A stretch of 64,000 bases of DNA, from positions 14,892,501-14,956,500 of the forward strand of contig OY756958.1 in assembly GCA_963580455.1 (NCBI GenBank). Direction: 5' to 3'. Made by a program: the position numbers and the translations under genes. A model generated the notes under the pieces. It saw only the letters and a program-made list of their open reading frames with translations. It ran no database searches and had not been told where the DNA came from. Each line of letters opens with the position of its first letter. The stretch's first letter is position 1. This document shows positions 12,465 to 23,300 of the stretch, piece by piece. Source of the stretch: Euonymus europaeus. Its lineage: Eukaryota; Streptophyta; Magnoliopsida; Celastrales; Celastraceae.

Positions 12465-13174
12465 GAGGAGGAAGAAGGTCTTTTAACAAAGATCTAAAAG
12501 GCAAAGGCCTTGGAAAGGTCAAAACCGAGTATATAAAGAAAGGGTTCTCTATCCCTATCATCTGTGTTGAAAACACTGAATATGAGCAGTTTAAAAGCTG
12601 CCCACACTTATTGGCAATTCAATATATGCCTGACGATGAACATTTTCCTACATACGGAATCAAAAATAGGTTCTTTTATGAAAAGATTCTTGAAGAAACT
12701 GGTTCAGTAACCTTCCATCATTCTTTACGAGGTAATGGACCTCAAATAGCATATTCCAAAGCAATCCTAAAGAAAATCATATCCTTTGAGGACTTTGGAA
12801 GGGATCCTAACAAGAATAGACCTCTTATAGAGCGCCGTGTCTCTTATAGATTCTATAATTACTGGGACTATATTGATGCATGGTCCAAAGCGTTCTTTTA
12901 TCAAAATAATCTGGGTAAACACTCATGGTTCTTCCAAATCAGCGATGATTTTAAGGATCAATGTCCAAAATGGTTTCTCCTCTGGTGGGATCAAATTGGA
13001 CCGGAAGATAATTTCCTTCCAGATGATTTATCTGAAATCTTCAAGTACTACTCATCGTTGTTAAAACAACATCCTAATTTCAAGAGTTATACTTTTGCTC
13101 GAACAGAGAAGTTATTTTACTTCCTTGTCGACTTCAAAATACCATGGATATGGGCCTGGCATTATAATATATGA
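12440..13174 (+). pseudogene. Viral ORF2, first part, unknown function
   Basis: This 244-codon frame opens with ATGGCC and overlaps the end of the polyprotein by 25 bases. Florendoviruses typically carry such a second ORF downstream of RT, with no established function. The visible protein starts basic (RGGRRSFNKDLKGKGLGKVK) and is rich in aromatic residues further on, for example FLLWWDQIGP and FYFLVDFKIPWIWAWHY. No zinc finger, protease motif or transmembrane segment stands out. The frame stops at TGA 13172-13174, but recognisably coding sequence continues in the next frame, so a frameshift near 13150-13174, within an AT-rich dinucleotide stretch, probably splits one longer ORF2. A role as transactivator or inclusion-body protein is possible by position only. 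Confidence 0.65.
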
Positions 13175-13598
13175 TAATTTCCCCACTCTGGTCCGAAAAT
13201 TGAACCATCGATGGTGGGCTTCATTTGAATATCATACCATCTCCAAAGCCCAAGTCCTACAAAGTTTGGGGACAGCCCAAGATAGTCAATCCAAATCCAA
13301 TCCTCAAGGAATTCTAGAAGGCCTCTATGATGAAAAAGACCTCCTTGAAATTCTACTCAAATTAAAGGAAGAAATGCCACAAGTCTCTCAATCTGATCTC
13401 ATCATAAAAGCTAAAAAGATGGCTTATCAAAAGAAACTTCATCCTAACGATCCGGACGATCCAATAGAAGTTTCCTCACAAGAAGATGAAGATGATAGAG
13501 ACGCAATGTCTGAATCTGAAGCGTCTGAATACAGTAACGATGGTACTATCCATCTGGCATACATGATGGACCCAGAGACTATTAAAAAAGAAAAATGA
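13095..13598 (+). pseudogene. Viral ORF2, second part (C-terminal, frame-shifted)
   Basis: This open stretch is in the +1 frame relative to the first part of ORF2. Its first ~20 codons overlap that part and are probably not translated in nature. From about 13160 it reads as coding: NHRWWASFEYHTI, then a hydrophilic C-terminus with LLEILLKLKEEMPQ and an acidic Ser/Glu/Asp-rich tail (SQEDEDDRDAMSESEASEYS), ending at TGA 13596-13598. The acidic tail could mediate protein contacts, but nothing in the sequence fixes a function. The split is best explained by a small indel after integration. Confidence 0.6.
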
Positions 13599-13737
13599 TA
13601 TGCCATTATCCTTTGCTCTTTGCTTTTATTCTTCAATCTTTGTATATTCGCCAACTCTAAGTATGCTCTGTACCTGCGACCTCGGTTGATCTGGTACATC
13701 AGAAATTTGTCTCTTTTCTTCCTTGGTTATTTCTTGT
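13599..13737 (+). other. Viral non-coding region after ORF2, no element seen
   Basis: About 140 bases, T-rich, with no open frame of note and no recognisable signal. It leads into the 83-bp tandem duplication. Confidence 0.5.
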
Positions 13738-13903
13738 TCATCCTTAACGGCGCCACAATCGGACGGCTCCGCCGCCTGTGGTAATAAAGCCCAGAGGATT
13801 TCTCTGTTTATATAAATTGCTCATCCTTAACGGCGCCACAAACGGACAGCTCTGCCGCCTGTGGTTATAAAGCCCAGAGGATTTCTCTGCTGTTATGAAT
13901 TAT
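13738..13903 (+). repeat. 83-bp tandem duplication with GC-rich hairpin in viral control region
   Basis: TCATCCTTAACGGCGCCACA starts at 13738 and again at 13821; the two units (13738-13820 and 13821-13903) are similar throughout but not identical. Each contains a hairpin with outer arms CCACA/TGTGG. In the first copy (13753-13781) GGACGGC also pairs with GCCGCC around a TCC loop; in the second (13836-13864) one inner pair is lost. Both copies continue with AAAGCCCAGAGGATTTCTCT. The first has AATAAAG just after the hairpin and a TATA-like run near its end. The region lies where caulimovirid promoters and poly(A) signals normally sit. Confidence 0.8.
13808..13817 (+). promoter_or_regulatory. 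Candidate TATA box for viral pregenomic RNA
   Basis: TTATATAAAT lies about 560 bases upstream of the right primer-binding site. A start ~30 bases downstream would give a leader of roughly 530 bases before the primer site, similar in scale to the CaMV 35S leader. Placement is by pattern and spacing only. Confidence 0.45.
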
Positions 13904-13907
13904 ATTC

Positions 13908-14198
13908 ATGAATCGATATACTGTTGAAGAACGATATTGGAAAGGTTGCTTAAAACAAATCAGATCTATTGATTCCTATCATTATTTCCCTGTTGAAACT
14001 GGTGATATTGAATATTGCAATTTCTGGGAACCAATTTTAATCAAAAAATTGGAAAAATTATCTACTTTAAATCATAACAACAATTCATCTCTAGTTCAGA
14101 TATTTCTGACTAAACTTCAATTGCTTTATCAATGCAAATTTGAACTGGATAACGAAGCCAGTATATCGGAAACTAGCACATCTCAGCACCACTGGTGA
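13908..14198 (+). CDS. Uncharacterised 96-codon ORF in the presumed viral leader
   Basis: An open frame starts at ATG 13908 (MNRYTVEERYWKGCLKQIRS) and ends at TGA 14196-14198. It lies downstream of the candidate TATA box and upstream of the primer site, so it would sit in the pregenomic RNA leader. The predicted protein is aromatic- and Leu-rich in the middle (IFLTKLQLLYQCKFEL) with a polar Ser/Thr-rich end; no known domain is evident. It is uninterrupted although every large viral ORF here is broken. Caulimovirid leaders usually contain only very short ORFs, so this is either a lineage-specific small gene, a chance frame, or a displaced piece of another ORF. I do not recognise it. Confidence 0.35.
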   Translation: MNRYTVEERYWKGCLKQIRSIDSYHYFPVETGDIEYCNFWEPILIKKLEKLSTLNHNNNSSLVQIFLTKLQLLYQCKFELDNEASISETSTSQHHW

Positions 14199-14330
14199 GT
14201 CTTCTACTCATCTGAGATTCAAGTGCTCCAGTACTGAGCTTTCATGTTAATTGACCTATATTGTGTCTGCCTGCTTTGCATATTAATATATCGTGCTATT
14301 CCTGCACTTTTCTGGTTATACCATTCGTTT

Positions 14331-14428
14331 GTATTAATTCTTCTTTTGGTTGCTTCTGTTCTGTGCGTTCTGGTATCGAAGCCAAACCCCTGGCGAGGTT
14401 GAGAGAAGTATTCCAGGTTAGCTTGATC
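14331..14428 (+). repeat. Right copy of viral terminal redundancy
   Basis: Repeats 6638-6735 with one visible difference. It ends at TTGATC, where the left copy continues into the viral leader and this copy instead meets rearranged satellite. The redundancy shows that slightly more than one genome length was integrated. Confidence 0.9.
14371..14383 (+). promoter_or_regulatory. Viral primer-binding site, right copy
   Basis: TGGTATCGAAGCC, one base different from the left copy at 6678. The 7693-bp spacing of the two sites measures the viral genome length. Confidence 0.8.
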
Positions 14429-14445
14429 TGTCATAGAAAGTTGGG
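14429..14445 (-). other. 17-bp inverted satellite filler at viral right junction
   Basis: TGTCATAGAAAGTTGGG is the exact reverse complement of CCCAACTTTCTATGACA, phases 143-159 of the surrounding satellite. Directly after it the array resumes in normal orientation with TTGCTCGG (phase ~61). Phases ~61-81 are therefore present on both sides of the virus. The pattern fits templated end joining at integration. Confidence 0.88.
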
Positions 14446-16025
14446 TTGCTCGGCGTACACTTTTTATTGTTATTCTATATCAAATTTTACGAGTATAAGC
14501 TTCCTAGATTATTTCGTTGCCAAAAACCCAACTTTCTATGACAAAAGGACAAAACCGTTTAAAGCTCCTTCATAGAGTGAGTTGAGCAACTTCGAACTAT
14601 CAAAGTTGCTCGGTGTACATTTTTTGTTGTTCTTCTATGTCAAATTTTACGAGTATAAGCTTCCTAGATTATTTCGATGCCAAAACACCAACTATCAATG
14701 ACAAATCGACAAAACCGTTAAAAGCTATACCATAGAGAGAGTTGAGCAACTTCGGACCATAAAAGTTGCTCGGTGTACACTTTTTATTGTTCTTCTATGT
14801 CGAATTTTATGTGTATAAGCTTCCTAGATTATTTCGATTCCAAAACCCCTACTTTCTATGACAAATGCACAAAACAATTTAAAGCTCCTCCATAGAGTGA
14901 GTTGTCCTACTTCGGACAATCAAAGTTGCTCGGTGTACACATTTTATTGTTATTCTATGTCAAATTTTACGAGTATAAGCTTCCTAGATTCTTTCGATGG
15001 CAAAACCCAAACTTTCTACGACAAATGGACAAAAACTTTTAAAGCTACTCCATAGAGAGAGTTGGGGAACTTCAGAACATAAAAGTTGCTCGGTGTACAC
15101 TTTTTATTGTTATTCTATATCAAATTTTACGAGTATAAGCTTCCTAGATTATTTCGATGCCAAAAACCCAACTTTCTATGACAAAAGGACAAAACCGTTT
15201 AAAGCTCCTCCATAGAGTGAGTTGAGCAACTTTGGACCATAAAAGTTGCTCGGTGTACACTTTTTATTGTTCTTCTATGTCAAATTTTACGACTATAAGC
15301 ATCCTAGATTATTTCGATGCCAGAACCCCAACTTTCTATGACAAATGGACAAAAACGTTAAAAGCTCCTCCATAGAGAGAGTTGTGCAACTTCGGACTAT
15401 CAAAGTTGCTCGGTGTACACTTTTTATTGTTCTTCTATGTCAAATTTTACAAGTATAAGCTTCCTAGATTATTTCGATTCCTAAACCCCAACTTTCTATG
15501 ACAAATGGACAAAAACGTTAAAAACTCCTCCATAGAGAGAGTTGTGCAACTTCGGACTATCAAAGTTGCTCGTTGTACACTTTTTATTGTTCTTCTATGT
15601 CAAATTTTACGAGTATAAGCTTCCTAGATTATTTCGATGTGAAAACACCAACTTTACAAGACAAATGGACAAAAACGTTAGAAGCTCCTCCATAGAGAGA
15701 GTTGTGCAACTTCAGACTATCAAAATTGCTTGGTGTACACTTTTTATTGTTATTCTATGTCAAATTTTACGAGTATAAGCTTCCTAGATTATTTCGATGC
15801 CAAAACCCCAACTTTCTATGACAAATGGACAAAACCGTTTAAAGCTACTCCATAGAGAGAGTTGAGCAACTTTGGACCATAAAAGTTGCTCGGTGTACAC
15901 TTTTTATTGTTCTTCTATGTCAAATTTTACGACTATAAGCATCCTAGATTATTTCGATGCCAGAACCCCAACTTTCTATGACAAATGGACAAAAACGTTA
16001 AAAGCTCGTCCATAGAGAGAGTTGT
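14446..16025 (+). repeat. 160-bp satellite array, second block (~10 monomers)
   Basis: Same satellite and orientation as the left block. It includes monomers with the diagnostic variant AAAGCTCGTCCATAG (~16003). 15482-16025 matches 20505-21048 closely, marking a 22-monomer duplication that straddles the next insertion. The block ends within a monomer after GAGAGAGTTGT. Confidence 0.93.
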
Positions 16026-17540
16026 TGTTATGTTGTTAGTAACAATTTAAAATAACCTACAAATGTACAATTAATATATATAGTGAACAAGTAAGAGTCG
16101 ATCCCACAAGGAGTGATGCTAATAGATATACAATCTTACACCTGAATATAATTGATACAAGGGGCGTTAAGTCTTGCAATAGATAAAAATTAAGACAAAG
16201 AAATTGACGTTAAGAACAAGAATGAGAATTAATGAAAACAATAGCTAAGACTCACTATCCACCACAAAACATTCAAACAATTTATAAGAAATAATAGAGT
16301 AACAATTTAAACAAGCATATGATGACAACATTCACAACAAGGTCATGGTCAAACTCAAGTTGTATGATTCTCTCTTAATTGCATGTAAAGTGTATGGCGT
16401 CTACCTCATTACGTGTACTCTTAATTGAAATCTAGCATGGCATTTGCATCAATCAACAATCAAGAATCCAATAAGAGTAAAGAGAATATGAATGTCACAA
16501 GAATCCTAATACATGGTATTTGTACTTAGGTATTCAAGAATTGATTTTTCATAATTCATTTTCAACTGAATTATATGTTGCAAGAAAGAACATATTCAAC
16601 AAGGCAATTGACTATGTTCTACAACAATTAATTCTAATACATGCTTCAAAGTTAGCTAATCAAAGAAACACAATACTAGACCTCACATAACATGGAAAAA
16701 TCAAAATCATCATGCTTGTAGAAATTGAAATCCACACAACTTATAAAATTGAAAGCATGCTTAGGGCTTCAAGACAAGCCCTAACTAACAAGATTTTAGT
16801 TATACATAACCAAATAAGACATGAAACATAAAAACATAATTACAAACACAAGCCTTGTTTTCTTCTTTTGCTTCTCCTCTTTATGCTTCCAATCCTTCTC
16901 CTTCTTTCCTTCTTGTCTCCAAGCTCCCCCTCCTAGCTCCTACTCCTCTCTATTTATAGATAAAATGAGCACATAGTGGAGGAGCTAGTGCCATCTTTTG
17001 GTGGCGGAATGTCCATCAAATTCGTGTGGTGGATTGTCCACTCTTTGAATGGAAATGGTATCATCAATGACATCAACTTCCAATTACACACTAATCTTGT
17101 AACTACATTCTGGGCCTAAACAAAGCATATTATGAACTCAAAACCTTCATCAATATTGTAGATACAAATGTGTAGATAATTATGGGCTTTTGAATAACTC
17201 AATTTGGACATCAGACGCTCAAGTTATTGGCTTCTAAAGGTCTGGTCTGCAACAGAAATTCTGCTTCGGATATAACTTCCAAACTTGACTTCGAGGCAAC
17301 CTTTAGAGGCCCAAATGAACTCTGATTTTTGTGAACCAGCACTTCCTGCAAAGCTTGAAGTGTCCTATTAACATTTGCTGAAGATCAAATCTCATTCCGA
17401 TAGCTCTTACTAGCTCTTAACCTGCAAAACATCCAAGAAGATCTTAAGTACAATAATCTTGAAAATTCAGCTTTTAAGCACAATTTCTTGGCACTGCTTT
17501 GGTAGTATTTTATCACTTTAAGAACGTACATTCTAGCACT
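16026..17540 (-). mobile_element. ~1.5-kb insertion, probable solo LTR (minus strand)
   Basis: Non-satellite DNA bounded by satellite on both sides. Read on the minus strand it starts TGCTAGAATGTACG (ending at 17538) and ends near CTAACAACATAACA (16026), so it has TG...CA termini. It carries a plant TATA box and, near its end, CTTGTGGGATCGACTC, a motif type common near the 3' end of plant Ty3/gypsy LTRs. There is no ORF of note, no primer site and no second LTR, hence a solo LTR of ~1513 bp, perhaps of a non-chromovirus Ty3 lineage. No 5-bp target duplication is visible, and about 12 satellite bases (phases 42-53) are missing. An unrelated non-autonomous element remains possible. Confidence 0.5.
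16950..16959 (-). promoter_or_regulatory. Candidate TATA box of the solo LTR
   Basis: On the minus strand this reads CTATAAATAG within TCTATAAATAGAGAGGAG, a textbook plant TATA context, followed downstream by a purine-rich stretch. It supports the minus-strand orientation of the insertion. Confidence 0.55.
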
Positions 17541-18099
17541 TATCAAAGTTGCTGGGTGTACACTTTTTGTTGTTCTTCTATGTCAAATTTTACGAGTATA
17601 AACTTCCTAGATTATTTCGATGCCAAAACCCCAACTTTCTATGACAAATGGACAAAACCGTTTAAAGCTACTCCATAGAGAGAGTTGAGCAACTTTGGAC
17701 CATAAAAGTTGCTCGGTGTACACTTTTTATTGTTATTCTATGTCAAATTTTACGAGTATAAGCTTCCTAGATTATTTCGATTCCAAAACCCCAACTTTGT
17801 ATGACAAATGGACAAAACCGTTTAAAGCTACTCCATAGAGAGAGTTGAGCAACTTTGGACCATAAAAGTTGCTCGGTGTACACTTTTTATTGTTCTTCTA
17901 TGTCAAATTGTACGACTATAAGCATCCTAGATTATTTCGATGCCAGAACCCCAACTTTCTATGACAAATGGACAAAAACGTTAAAAGTTCCTCCATAGAG
18001 AGAGTTGTGCAACTTCGGACTATCAAAGTTGCTCGGTGTACACTTTTTATTGTTCTTCTATGTCAAATTTTATGAGTATAAGCTTCCTAGATTATTTCG

Positions 18100-20330
18100 A
18101 TTCCAAAACCCCAACTTTCTATGACAAATGGACAAAAACGTTAAAAGCTCCTTCATAGAGAGAGTTGAGCAACTTCTAATCATCAAAGTTGCTCTATGTA
18201 CACTTTTTATTGTTCTTCTATGTCAAATTTTATGAGTATATGCTTCCTAGATTATTTCGATGTGAAAACACCAACTTTACAAGACAAATGGACAAAAACG
18301 TTAGAAGCTCCTCCATAGAGAGAGTTGTGCAACTCCAGACTATCAAAATTGCTCGGTGTACACTTTTTATTGTTATTCTATGTCAAATTTTACGAGTATA
18401 AGCTTCCTATATTATTTCGATGCCAAAACCCCAACTTTTTATGACAAATGGACAAAAATTTTTAAAGCTACTCAATAGAGAGAGTTGAGCAACTTCAGAA
18501 CATAAAAGTTGCTCGGTGTACACTTTTTATTGTTATTCTATGTCCATTTTTTACGAGTATAAGCTTCCAAGATTATTTCGATGCCAAAACCCCAACTTTC
18601 TATGACAAATGGACAAAAACTTTTAAAGCTACTCAATAGAGAGAGTTGAGCAACTTAAGAACATAAAAGTTGCTCGGAGTACACTTTTTTTTCTTATTCT
18701 ATATCAAATTTTACGAGCATAAGCTTCCTAGATTATTTTGATGCCAAAACCCCAACTTTCTATGACAAATGGACAAAACCGTTTAAAGCTCCTCCATAGA
18801 GTGAGTTGAGCAACTTCGGACTATCAAAATTGCTCGTTGTACTCTTTGTATTGTTATTCAATGTCAAATTTTACGAGTATAAGCTTCCTGGATTATTTCG
18901 ATGCCAAAACCCCAACTTTCTATGACAAATGGACAAAAACTTTTAAAGCTACTCAATAGAGAGAGTTGAGCAACTTCAGAACATAAACGTTGCTCGGTGT
19001 ACAGTTTTTATTGTTATTCTATGTCAAATTTTACGAGTATAAGCTTCCTAGATTCTTTCGATGCCAAAACCCCAACTTTCTATGACAAATGGACAAAAAC
19101 ATTAAAAGCTCCCCCATAGAGTGAGTTGTGCAACTTCGGACTATCAAAGTTGATCAGTGTACACTTTTTATTGCTATTCTATATCAAATTTTACGAGTAT
19201 AAACTTCCTAGATTATTTCGATTCCAAAACCCCAGCTTTCTATGACAAATGGACAAAAACGTTAAAAGCTCCTTCATAGAGAGAGTTGAGCAACTTCTAA
19301 TCATCAAAGTCGCTCTATGTACACTTTTTATTGTTCTTCTATGTCAAATTTTATGAGTATATGCTTCCTAGATTATTTCGATGTGAAAACACCAACTTTA
19401 CAAGACAAATGGACAAAAACGTTAGAAGCTCCTCCATAGAGAGAGTTGTGCAACTTCAGACTATCAAAATTGCTCGGTGTACACTTTTTATTGTTATTCT
19501 ATGTCAAATTTTACGAGTATAAGCTTCCTATATTATTTCGATGCCAAAACCCCAACTTTTTATGACAAATGGACAAAAATTTTTAAAGCTACTCAATAGA
19601 GAGAGTTGAGCAACTTCAGAACATAAAAGTTGCTTGGTGTACACTTTTTATTGTTATTCTATGTCAAATTTTACGAGTATAAGCTTCCAAGATTATTTCG
19701 ATGCCAAAACCCCAACTTTCTATGACAAATGGACAAAAACTTTTAAAGCTACTCAATAGAGAGAGTTGAGCAACTTAAGAACATAAAAGTTGCTCGGTGT
19801 ACACTTTTTTTTGTTATTCTGTATCAAATTTTACGAGCATAAGCTTCCTAGATTATTTTGATGCCAAAACCCCAACTTTCTATGACAAATGGACAAAACC
19901 GTTAGAGCTCCTCCATAGGGTGAGTTGAGCAACTTCGGACTATCAAAATTGCTCGGTGTACACTTTGTATTGTTATTCTATGTCAAATTTTACGAGTATA
20001 AGCTTCCTGGATTATTTCGATGCCAAAACCCCAACTTTCTATGACAAATGGACAAAAACTTTTAAAGCTACTCAATAGAGAGAGTTGAGCAACTTCAGAA
20101 CATAAAAGTTGCTCGGTGTACACTTTTTATTGTTATTCTATGTCAAATTTTACGAGTATAAGCTTCCTAGATTCTTTCGATGCCAAAACACCAACTTTCT
20201 ATGACAAATGGACAAAAACATTAAAAGCTCCTCCATAGAGTGAGTTGTGCAACTTCGGACTATCAAAGTTGATCGGTGTACACTTTTTATTGTTATTCTA
20301 TATCAAATTTTACGAGTATAAGCTTCCTAG
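18100..20330 (+). repeat. 1121-bp higher-order repeat, two copies
   Basis: About 18100-19210 and 19221-20330 match at a shift of 1121 bp (seven monomers plus one base). Shared rare variants include GCTCTATGTACAC, CTTCCTATATTATTT, GGACAAAAATTTTTAAAG and CTTCCTGGATTATTT in the same order. A handful of differences separate the copies, so this exchange is older than the 1919-bp one. Confidence 0.8.
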
Positions 20331-23300
20331 ATTATTTCGATGCCAAAAACCCAACTTTCTATGACAAAATGACAAAACCGTTTAAAGCTCCTCCATAGGG
20401 TGAGTTGTGCAACTTCGGACTATCAAAGTTGCTCGGTGTACACTTTTTGTTGTTCTTCTATGTCAATTTTTACGAGTATAAGCTTCCTAGATTATTTCGA
20501 TTCCAAAACCCCAACTTTCTATGACAAATGGACAAAAACGTTAAAAGCTCCTCCATAGAGAGAGTTGTGCAACTTCGGACTATCAAAGTTGCTCGTTGTA
20601 CACTTTTTATTGTTCTTCTATGTCAAATTTTACGAGTATAAGCTTCCTAGATTATTTCGATGTGAAAACACCAAGTTTACAAGACAAATGGACAAAAACG
20701 TTAGAAGCTCCTCCATAGAGAGAGTTGTGCAACTTCAGACTATCAAAATTGCTCGGTGTACACTTTTTATTGTTATTCTATGTCAAATTTTACGAGTATA
20801 AGCTTCCTAGATTATTTCGATGCCAAAACCCCAACTTTATACGACAAATGGACAAAACCGTTTAAAGCTACTCCATAGAGAGAGTTGAGCAACTTTGGAC
20901 CATAAAAGTTGCTCGGTGTACACTTTTTATTGCTCTTCTATGTCAAATTTTACGACTATAAGCATCCTAGATTATTTCGATGCCAGAACCCCAACTTTCT
21001 ATGACAAATGGACAAAAACGTTAAAAGCTCGTCCATAGAGAGAGTTGTGCAACTTCGGACTATCAAAGTTGATCGGTGTACACTTTTTATTGTTATTCTA
21101 TATCAAATTTTACGAGTATAAGCTTCCTAGATTATTTCGATGCCAAAACCCCAACTTTCTATGACAAATGGACAAAACCGTTTAAAGCTACTCCATAGAG
21201 AGAGTTGAGCAACTTTGGACCATAAATGTTGCTCGGTGTACAATTTTTATTGTTATTCTATGTCAAATTTTACGAGTATAAGCTTCCTAGATTATTTTGA
21301 TTCCAAAACCCCAAATTTCTATGACAAATGGACAAAACCGTTTAAAGCTACTCCATAGAGAGAGTTGAGCAACTTTGGACCATAAAAGTTGCTCGGTGTA
21401 CACTTTTTATTGTTATTCTATGTCAAATTTACGAGTATAAGCTTCCTAGATTCTTTCGATGCCAAAACCCCAACTTTCTATGACAAATGGACAAAAACAT
21501 TAAAAGGTCCTTCATAGAGTGAGTTGTGCAACTTCGGACTATCAAAGTTGATCGGTGTACACTTTTTATTGTTATTCTATATCAAATTTTACGAGTATAA
21601 GCTTCCTAGATTATTTCGATGCCAAAAACCCAACTTTCTATGACAAAATGACAAAACCGTTTAAAGCTCCTCAATAGGGTGAGTTGTGCAACTTCGGACT
21701 ATCAAAGTTGCTCGGTGTACACTTTTTGTTGTTCTTCTATGTCAATTTTTACGAGTATAAGCTTCCTAGATTATTTCGATTCCAAAACCCCAACTTTCTA
21801 TGACAAATGGACAAAAACGTTAGAAGCTCCTCCATAGAGAGAGTTGTGCAACTTCAGACTATCAAAATTGCTCGGTGTACACTTTTTATTGTTATTCTAT
21901 GTCAAATTTTACGAGTTTAAGCTTCCTAGATTATTTCGATGCCAAAACCCCAACTTTCTATGACAAATGGACAAAACCGTTTAAAGCTACTCCATAGAGA
22001 GAGTTGAGCAACTTTGGACCATAAAAGTTGCTCGGTGTACACTTTTTATTGTTCTTCTATGTCAAATTTTACGACTATAAGCATCCTAGATTATTTCGAT
22101 GCCAGAACCCCAACTTTCTATGACAAATGGACAAAAACATAAAAAGCTCGTCCATAGAGAGAGTTGTGCAACTTCGGACTATCAAAGTTGCTCGGTGTAC
22201 ACTTTTTATTGTTCTTCTATGTCAAATTTTACGAGTATAAGCTTCCTAGATAATTTCGATGCCAAAACCCCAACTTTCTATGACAAATAGACAAAACCGT
22301 TTAAAGCTACTCCATAGAGAGAGTTGAGCAACTTTGGACCATAAAAGTTGCTCGGTGTACACTTTTTATTGTTATTCTATGTCAAATTTTACGAGTATAA
22401 GCTACCTAGATTATTTCGATTCCAAAACCCCAACTTTCTATGACAAATGGAAAAAACCGTTTAAAGCTACTCCATAGAGAGAGTTGAGCAACTTTGGACC
22501 ATAAAAGTTGCTCGGTGTACACTTTTTATTGTTCTTTTATGTCAAATTTTACGACTATAAGCATGCTAGATAATTTCGATGCCAGAACCCCAACTTTCTA
22601 TGACAAATGGACAAAAACGTTAAAAGCTCCTCCATAGAGAGAGTTGTGCAACTTCGGACTATCAAAGTTGCTCGGTGTACACTTTTTATTGTTCTTCTAT
22701 GTCAAATTTTACGAGTATAAGCTTCCTAGTTTATTTCGATTCCAAAACCCCAACTTTCTATGACAAATGGACAAAAACGTTAAAAGCTCCTTCATAGAGA
22801 GAGTTGAGCAACTTCTAATCATCAAAGTCGCTCTATGTATACTTTTTATTGTTCTTCTATTTCAAATTTTACGAGTATATGCTTCCTAGATTATTTCGAT
22901 GTGAAAACACCAACTTTACAAGACAAATGGACAAAAACGTTAGAAGCTCCTCCATAGAGAGAGTTGTGCAACTTCAGACTATCAAAATTGCTCGGTGTAC
23001 GCTTTTTATTGTTATTCTATGTCAAATTTTACGAGTATAAGCTTCCTATGTTATTTCGATGCCAAAACCCCACCTTTCTATGACAAATGGAAAAAACTTT
23101 TAAAGCTACTCAATAGAGAGAGTTGAGCAACTTCAGAACATAAAAGTTGCTTGGTGTACACTTTTTATTGTTATTCTATGTCCAATTTTACGAGTATAAG
23201 CTTGCAAGATTATTTCGATGCCAAAACCCCAACTTTCTATGACAAATGGACAAAAACTTTTAAAGCTACTCAATAGAGAGAGTTGAGCAACTTAAGAACA

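Larger units (their letters stand above)
6638..14428 (+). mobile_element. Endogenous pararetrovirus, Florendovirus-like, full genome equivalent
   Basis: A caulimovirid genome is integrated in the satellite. The tRNA-Met-type primer-binding site occurs at 6678 and again at 14371, giving a genome length of 7693 bp. Domain order is movement protein, coat protein with CCHC knuckle, aspartic protease, reverse transcriptase/RNase H, then a separate second ORF. That order, the size and the coat-protein core (for example QLKGWWDNYL) fit Florendovirus, a genus known mainly as integrated copies in flowering plants. There is no integrase and no LTR; the ends are a 98-bp terminal redundancy around the primer site, so a circular or overlapping form appears to have entered at that point. 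Breaks: frameshifts near 7490-7497, 9985-10005 and 13150-13174, and an in-frame TAG at 11382. It is therefore a relic, not an active genome. Confidence 0.87.

Noticed and set aside
16026..17540. Helitron (CTAG near the 3' end)
   Set aside because: No hairpin precedes CTAG, the 5' end is not TC at an A/T insertion point, and the minus-strand reading gives better LTR-like ends and a TATA box.
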